A stretch of DNA of 35,884 nt, taken from the NCBI GenBank assembly GCA_026392155.1, contig JAPLCP010000058.1, positions 1 through 35,884 of the forward strand, read 5' to 3'. The translations under genes were made by a program, and so were the position numbers. Below, piece by piece: positions 31,958 through 35,884 of the stretch. The notes under the pieces are model-generated. The model was not told where the DNA came from and made no database searches. It worked only from the letters and a program-made list of their open reading frames with translations. This stretch comes from Armatimonadota bacterium. Lineage in GTDB: Bacteria > Armatimonadota > Armatimonadia > Armatimonadales > Armatimonadaceae. Every line of letters starts with the position of its first letter. Within the stretch, counting starts at the first letter, position 1.

Positions 31958-32074
31958 CGCACGAAGATATTTAAGATGCTGTCATCTTCTCTACCTCGGC
32001 GGGCGGACTTCTGGGAGAAATCCATTAAACGCAGACGCGTACCGGCTGTCTCGGGTGGAAGTGTTGATTTCCAA
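31923..32074 (-). ncRNA. L10 leader of rplJL
   Basis: From the promoter (transcription start near 32074) about 175 untranslated bases precede rplJ. They contain CCGCCGAGGT, like the conserved element of known L10 leaders, an AAGATG/CATCTT hairpin, and a final terminator-like hairpin. L10 or L10-L12 binding would control expression. Assigned from position and motif, not by covariance search. Confidence 0.65.
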
Positions 32075-32080
32075 ACGGGG

Positions 32081-32109
32081 AGTCTATCACACCGTATCAA
32101 AAAGTGCAA
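32081..32109 (-). promoter_or_regulatory. rplJL promoter (TTGCAC / TAGACT)
   Basis: On the minus strand TTGCAC (32109-32104), 17-base spacer, TAGACT (32086-32081). It starts right after the stop of the upstream HD-GYP gene and gives a long-leader transcript. Confidence 0.7.
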
Positions 32110-33522
32110 CTATGCTGCGAGACGTAGGGCAGGGGGCTCGATGTCTTCTGCCGTGGAACGTAGCTGGGGGTCGTCCTCCATGGCATGCTCGAAGGCGGCA
32201 AAGATCTCGGTGTTGAAGTGCACTCCTACCTGGCTGCGCATAAATTTCATGGTTTTTTCATGCGACCAGGCGGCACGGTACGGACGATCGGATGTGAGGG
32301 CATCGTAGACATCGGCGACCGCGACGATGCGTGCCATGAGGGGAATCTGCTCCCCGATCAAGCGATCCGGGTAGCCTGTGCCGTCCCACTTCTCATGATG
32401 GTGGCGCACGGCCCCCAGTACCTCGGGGGGAAAGGGAACCGGTTGGAGAATCTCGCTGCCGAGTGCGGCGTGCTCTTTGATCAGCTCAAACTCTTCGTCG
32501 GTGAGCCTGCCGGGCTTGTTGAGAACGGTATCGGGAATGGCGATCTTGCCAATGTCATGGAGCGCTGCGCCCACTTCAAGTGTGCGAAGCTTCTCTTCGG
32601 AGAGCATAAGGCGCCTGCCGATCGCCAGAGACATGGCGACGACGCGGGAGATATGCTCCTGCGTGTAGCGGTCTTTTGCCTCGATAGCGCGCCCCATTGT
32701 CTGCACCATAGAGGAGTACAGACTCTCCAGCTCTTCAAAGCGTTTCTCTTTCTCTTCGTCACGCTCCCGGTGGAGACGTAGGTTGTAGAGATAGAGCAGG
32801 GGTTGTGGCAACATCACAAGACCAAGGGGAATTGCGTTGTAAAAACCGGCGGAGATATTGTGGGCAAGCCAGACTACCCCCACCATAAAGCAGCCCGCTG
32901 CTATGTAGGTTGGGGCAGGCCAGAGCGTGTTGTTGTAGAAGAAGTCCGCCGATTTTTTGCGCGTCCAGCCCATCGAGAGAGAGACGGCTCCCGTCACAAG
33001 CGCGGCATTAAGCAAGAGGTGCAACATGGCCATCAGTACGATCATGAGGGTGCTAAGAAGCGCGGTGACGACGGCTTCAGGAGTCCTTGCCACAAAAAAT
33101 TGATCGTGGGAGGTCAGCGTCTCAATCAAAAGCAGGCACTTGCTCAATATCCATATTGTCAGGGACATGGAGCTAAGGTTGAAAGCCGTTTGGTAGAGTG
33201 GGCTTTTCTGGCGTGCCACGAGGGTTGAGAACATGGACGACAAGAAAGAAACCAAGGCAACGGAAGGACCAAAGAGAAATAGAGTGAGAAGGTCGGCGAT
33301 AAAGCCAAGCGAGATGCGAACCGAGTTATTACTTGTCTTCCCCGAGGCGAGAGTCACTTTCTGCTTACCGGCGAATGCGCCTATCAGACAGACGATTGGA
33401 AAAATGATCGGTGATTGCTTGCTGAGGGGATAGCGTAGCAAGATATCCACCACTCCCACACTGCCCAGCAGTATGGTTGTGACGATATATGCTGCTGCCC
33501 TTCTAGGTAGTCGCCCTTTCAT
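32110..33522 (-). CDS. Membrane-bound HD-GYP cyclic-di-GMP phosphodiesterase
   Basis: 470 residues. The first 240 hold about seven transmembrane helices (AAYIVTTILLGSVGVVDILL, SPIIFPIVCLIGAFAG, LLSTLMIVLMAMLHLLLNAA, YIAAGCFMVGVVWLAHNISA, AIPLGLVMLPQPLLYLYNL), a sensor of the MASE-like or 5TM type. A coiled linker (RERDEEKEKRFEELESLYSS) joins the HD-GYP domain: AIEAKDRYTQEHISRVVAMS, HDIGK (H322-D323), LNKPGRLTDEEFELIKEH, HHHEKWDGTGYP (GYP 383-385) and TSDRPYR. All catalytic residues are there, so it should degrade cyclic di-GMP in response to a membrane or extracellular signal. GATAAT lies 8 bases before ATG 33522 within a CTCCCG/CGGGAG palindrome. Confidence 0.9.
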   Translation of the reverse strand: MKGRLPRRAAAYIVTTILLGSVGVVDILLRYPLSKQSPIIFPIVCLIGAFAGKQKVTLASGKTSNNSVRISLGFIADLLTLFLFGPSVALVSFLSSMFSTLVARQKSPLYQTAFNLSSMSLTIWILSKCLLLIETLTSHDQFFVARTPEAVVTALLSTLMIVLMAMLHLLLNAALVTGAVSLSMGWTRKKSADFFYNNTLWPAPTYIAAGCFMVGVVWLAHNISAGFYNAIPLGLVMLPQPLLYLYNLRLHRERDEEKEKRFEELESLYSSMVQTMGRAIEAKDRYTQEHISRVVAMSLAIGRRLMLSEEKLRTLEVGAALHDIGKIAIPDTVLNKPGRLTDEEFELIKEHAALGSEILQPVPFPPEVLGAVRHHHEKWDGTGYPDRLIGEQIPLMARIVAVADVYDALTSDRPYRAAWSHEKTMKFMRSQVGVHFNTEIFAAFEHAMEDDPQLRSTAEDIEPPALRLAA

Positions 33523-33530
33523 CTCCCGGG

Positions 33531-33536
33531 ATTATC
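33531..33536 (-). promoter_or_regulatory. -10-like GATAAT for the membrane HD-GYP gene
   Basis: Ends 8 bases before ATG 33522 on the minus strand; flanked by CTCCCG and CGGGAG, which could form a hairpin or operator over the start. Confidence 0.4.
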
Positions 33537-33577
33537 GGGAGAAGCTCTACGATCTTTTAGACATAGGACCTCTATAT

Positions 33578-34192
33578 TTATGCCACAAGGCGTAGAGGAG
33601 GTATCTTTTCTGTCAGAACTTCGTCGGGCGGAGGAGTAGGGAGTTGCTTTTGTGCTTCGAGGCGCTGGTGAAGAGCTTGAGTAAGCGCTTCCGCTGAGCT
33701 TCCATCCTCTGGGAGGGACGCCGACCCAATCCAGGGGTGAAGTCGAAGAAAGAAAGCCGTGCCATCAGGGCCCAGGATACGGTAGCCGTGGATGGCCTGA
33801 CGCAGGTTGCGTATCACGGTGGGAGCGTCTTGGGCCGTCGTTCCGGGGAGGAGAATCGTAAAGCTGCCCTTGGTTTCCGTAAGTAAGATATCGGTGTTGC
33901 GGAGCGTGCCGTGTAGGACGAGCTCAAGCTCCTCCAGGGTCTGTGTCGCACGCGCCTCCCCGATGGACTGGGCAGCGCTTGACCAGTCCGCAAGCTCTAG
34001 CTGGAGCAATGTCAGAGGGTGCCCTAGCTCCTGGGAGCGGCTACACTCACGCTCCAGCAACGAGCCCGACAGGGAAGCTGTTTTGTGAAGTGTGGCGAGC
34101 AGACGGGCAGCCGCAAGAACCGTCGCCGCGTAGAGCTGAGACGTCGCTTCACCTCGCCTACCTTCTTCTTGAGGTTTTTGAAACCATTTCAT
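33578..34192 (-). CDS. Degenerate GGDEF-domain protein
   Basis: 204 residues. The order LLERECSRSQELGHPLTLLQ, LELADWSSAAQSIGEARATQ, TLRNTDILLTETKGSFTILL, PGTTAQDAPTVIRNLRQAIH and IGSASLPEDGSSAEALTQAL is that of a GGDEF domain, but the catalytic GGDEF is replaced by KGSFT (about 108-112), so it cannot make cyclic di-GMP. It may be a pseudo-enzyme that binds a nucleotide or a partner. It lies upstream of, and on the same strand as, the membrane HD-GYP gene, 55 bases away, so joint control is plausible. Divergent from the isomerase gene at 34247. The start could also lie elsewhere; no -10 TANNNT box stands directly before ATG 34192. Confidence 0.6.
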   Translation of the reverse strand: MKWFQKPQEEGRRGEATSQLYAATVLAAARLLATLHKTASLSGSLLERECSRSQELGHPLTLLQLELADWSSAAQSIGEARATQTLEELELVLHGTLRNTDILLTETKGSFTILLPGTTAQDAPTVIRNLRQAIHGYRILGPDGTAFFLRLHPWIGSASLPEDGSSAEALTQALHQRLEAQKQLPTPPPDEVLTEKIPPLRLVA

Positions 34193-34231
34193 CTACGAGA
34201 ATCATTGGTCAGGAAATTGTTAGTATGTAGG

Positions 34232-34237
34232 TATAAT
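34232..34237 (+). promoter_or_regulatory. -10 box TATAAT for the isomerase gene
   Basis: Perfect TATAAT ending 9 bases before ATG 34247; a three-base leader is predicted. Confidence 0.6.
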
Positions 34238-34246
34238 CGTGCAGAA

Positions 34247-35242
34247 ATGTCCCCAGCAAGAGCGCACGCACGTCGGGTTTTAACAGAAGAGGCCGAGGCG
34301 CTTTGTCTTCTGGCCGAGCGCTTGGACGACGAGTTCGATGCGGTTGTCGAGCATTTAGTGGGTCTCACCGGGCGCGTGGTGGTCTCTGGGATGGGCAAGA
34401 GCGGCCATATCGGACGGAAAATCGCGGCAACTCTGGCCTCGACAGGTACCCCTGCGTTTTTCCTACACCCCGCAGAGGCAATGCACGGCGACTTGGGAAT
34501 GGCCGCACTGGGAGACACCGCGCTCGTGCTCTCCAACTCCGGGGAGTCCGATGAGCTTCGGGCGCTCCTGCCTGCCTTAAAACGCCGCGTGACCTGCTTA
34601 ATTGCGATGACGGGCCGCCGTGACTCCACCCTGGGCCGCGCGGCAGAGCTGATCCTAGACACCAGTGTCCCCAAAGAAGCCTGCCCGCTGAACCTCGCCC
34701 CGACAACCTCGACCACGGCGATGCTGGCCCTCGGCGATGCGCTGGCCGTGGCCGTGATGGAGGCGCGAGGGTTTCATTCGGAGGACTACGCAAAACTCCA
34801 TCCCGCAGGCTCACTGGGGCGTCGTTTGCTGCTCAAGGTCTCCGATCTGATCCGGCGCGGCGATGAGCTGGCCGTGGTTTCCGACACCGTGACGGTTCAC
34901 GACGCCATGACCGCCATCACCCGCGCTCGTGCGGGTCTGGCCTGCATCGTGGATCGGGAGGGCAAGCTGGTGGGCGTTCTCTCCGACGGCGACTCACGAC
35001 GCTTTTTTGTAGAGATTGGGCCAGAGGCGTGGGATCGGCCCGTGACGGAGGCCATGACAAAAAATCCCCGCCTGATTGAGGGCGATCCCTTGGCCGCTGA
35101 GGCAATGGAGAGCTTCGAGAGCGGCCCCGTCCGCTTTGGCGACATGCCCGTGGTGGATAGCGCGTCTCGGCCCGTCGGGGTGCTGACCCTGAAAGACCTG
35201 GTGCGAGCAGGAATCCTACCGCCGAGTAGCCAGAGGGAATAA
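34247..35242 (+). CDS. kdsD: Arabinose-5-phosphate isomerase, KpsF/GutQ family
   Basis: 331 residues. SIS domain: VVVSGMGKSGHIGRKIAATL, LHPAEAMHGDLGMAALGDTA, LVLSNSGESDELRALLP and CPLNLAPTTSTTAMLALGDA; then two CBS domains (VSDTVTVHDAMTAITRARAG, ACIVDREGKLVGVLSDGDSR, MPVVDSASRPVGVLTLKDLV). This is the full KdsD/KpsF layout. It interconverts ribulose-5-phosphate and arabinose-5-phosphate, the first step towards KDO for lipopolysaccharide or capsule. Start at ATG 34247 from the TATAAT box; a longer frame from 34085 is antisense to the GGDEF-like gene. It supports a didermic cell envelope. Confidence 0.93.
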   Translation: MSPARAHARRVLTEEAEALCLLAERLDDEFDAVVEHLVGLTGRVVVSGMGKSGHIGRKIAATLASTGTPAFFLHPAEAMHGDLGMAALGDTALVLSNSGESDELRALLPALKRRVTCLIAMTGRRDSTLGRAAELILDTSVPKEACPLNLAPTTSTTAMLALGDALAVAVMEARGFHSEDYAKLHPAGSLGRRLLLKVSDLIRRGDELAVVSDTVTVHDAMTAITRARAGLACIVDREGKLVGVLSDGDSRRFFVEIGPEAWDRPVTEAMTKNPRLIEGDPLAAEAMESFESGPVRFGDMPVVDSASRPVGVLTLKDLVRAGILPPSSQRE

Positions 35243-35249
35243 GGTGTTT

Positions 35250-35442
35250 TCAAACCGTGCGTAAAAGCGGTTCTTTCGCGAGTTTGACAAAGGGTTCGCT
35301 GATGGCCTTTCTTGCCCGCCTGCAACCGCGTGTTTGCCGCCGCACTTGGCCCGACTGTCAGCCAGGTCGTGGTCAGTGTCGTCAGCACCGCGATTCGTCG
35401 CAGGGCTTGATAACTAAACCCGCTCATGACTATCTCTCTCAC
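35250..35442 (-). pseudogene. Possible remnant of a small exported or membrane protein
   Basis: From GTG 35442 (with GGAGG seven bases upstream) or ATG 35427 the frame encodes GFSYQALRRIAVLTTLTTTW, which looks like an N-terminal signal or first membrane helix, then RLQAGKK. One base shift at an AAGAAAGG run gives AISEPFVKLAKEPLLRTV and a stop at 35250-35252; without the shift the frame runs on antisense into kdsD. The N-terminus is vaguely like the first helix of haem A synthase-type proteins, but this is too short to assign. Could also be a small intact gene with a sequencing error, or chance. Confidence 0.25.
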
Positions 35443-35522
35443 CTCACGTCCTCCATAAGCGCGACACCATTTTACTTTTCTCTCTCCACCCCCGAGATGA
35501 AAAACTTCTGCGTCAAATAAGG

Positions 35523-35611
35523 TTATCGTTTCGCCTGCGGTGATCTGTGATCGGGTTGCTCTCTACGAAAGCCGCCTTGCGGACGCAAAATCACCGCAGG
35601 TAAAACGATAA
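35523..35611. repeat. 22-bp imperfect inverted repeat
   Basis: 35523-35544 and 35590-35611 are complementary at 20 of 22 positions, starting TTATCGTTT and including CCTGCGGTGAT, separated by 45 bases. Unrelated in sequence to the other repeats. It marks the change from GC-rich to AT-rich DNA. Apart from this and the possible remnant, 35243-35677 shows no gene. Confidence 0.7.
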
Positions 35612-35677
35612 ACTATGTATTTGTAGCCGAATCAAATTTTTGACATGTAAATTCGAATTTTACTTAGCCAACATCAT

Positions 35678-35875
35678 CTATAGTTTCTTTCTTGAGAAAA
35701 AAGAATATACTAACATAATTATAAATAGTATTAATGTTAAAAATCCTGAAAAGATCGGTATTGCTATCACTAGGCGTCCATTATATCCATCTCCAGCAAC
35801 ATTATAATACAAAAAAATAGACACTGATATGATTAATAATAATCCGAACAAAAATATGAGACGTATAACTTTCAT
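35678..35875 (-). CDS. Small two-helix membrane protein, AT-rich
   Basis: 65 residues (MKVIRLIFLFGLLLIISVSI... VIAIPIFSGFLTLILFIIML ...FSRKKL) with two hydrophobic helices and a basic tail. No known family. It lies in DNA much richer in A and T than the rest of the window, with AT-biased codons, suggesting foreign origin. No convincing ribosome site, though the window ends nine bases upstream. Confidence 0.5.
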   Translation of the reverse strand: MKVIRLIFLFGLLLIISVSIFLYYNVAGDGYNGRLVIAIPIFSGFLTLILFIIMLVYSFFSRKKL

Positions 35876-35884
35876 CTTTTAAGA

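Noticed and set aside
30945-32216. 423-codon open frame covering rplL and rplJ on the opposite strand
   Set aside because: Antisense to two unmistakable ribosomal protein genes; no domain or start signal.
35257-35520. 87-codon plus-strand open frame after kdsD
   Set aside because: Composition and residue pattern are not protein-like, no start signal, and it opposes a slightly better minus-strand candidate.

Overview
The window looks like a chromosomal segment of an Armatimonadota bacterium, probably a relative of Armatimonas. This is inferred from the very characteristic prepilin N-terminus ([31 protein letters not shown] split over the first prepilins), a planctomycete/armatimonad-type DUF1592 cytochrome-like protein, GC-rich codon use and the mix of gene families. 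No rRNA, tRNA, CRISPR array, transposase or phage gene was seen.

Layout. 68-2345: two type IV prepilin-like H-X9-DG proteins around a broken phytase, then a cloverleaf-like intergenic repeat. 2426-5287: secreted metallophosphatase and two overlapping cobalamin/metal-binding-type (BtuF-like) proteins without signal peptides. 8660-5238 (minus): a tightly overlapping operon PhyH dioxygenase, comB, two duplicated double-GNAT acetyltransferases. 8709-11693 (plus): Gfo/Idh/MocA oxidoreductase, PQQ-type beta-propeller, sugar isomerase/epimerase. 11771-16270: a five-gene operon with a winged-helix regulator, S41 protease, LolA-like secreted protein and a NatAB ABC exporter; its promoter carries a perfect inverted repeat between -35 and -10. 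16438-20666: msrA, a Clp1/Grc3-like polynucleotide kinase homologue, and an 869-residue protein of unknown function. 20879-20670: iscX. 20935-23326: three tandem membrane-protein paralogues, the first cut short by an in-frame TAG. 23683-27051: a 1122-residue tubulin/FtsZ-superfamily protein with a C-terminal SHOCT domain. 27153-34192: a receiver-domain protein, two HD-GYP proteins, a degenerate GGDEF protein, the DUF1592 protein and the rplJ-rplL pair with an L10 leader. 34247-35242: arabinose-5-phosphate isomerase. 35243-35884: gene remnant, a large inverted repeat and an AT-rich end with a small membrane protein.

Three cross-cutting signals are the most interesting. First, at least a dozen genes have a sigma70-like -10 box (TATAAT or TANNNT) ending 5-9 bases before the start codon, so the transcripts should be leaderless or nearly so; rplJ, by contrast, has a long leader and a strong Shine-Dalgarno. 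Second, a family of intergenic elements with a shared nested-hairpin architecture occurs at 1265, 16269, 23329 and (half copy) 30812, and a second G-rich palindromic family sits inside the coding sequences of comB and the PhyH gene. Third, the tubulin-like protein next to tandem membrane proteins is the best candidate for an uncharacterised membrane-associated cytoskeletal system, although the link is only by neighbourhood.
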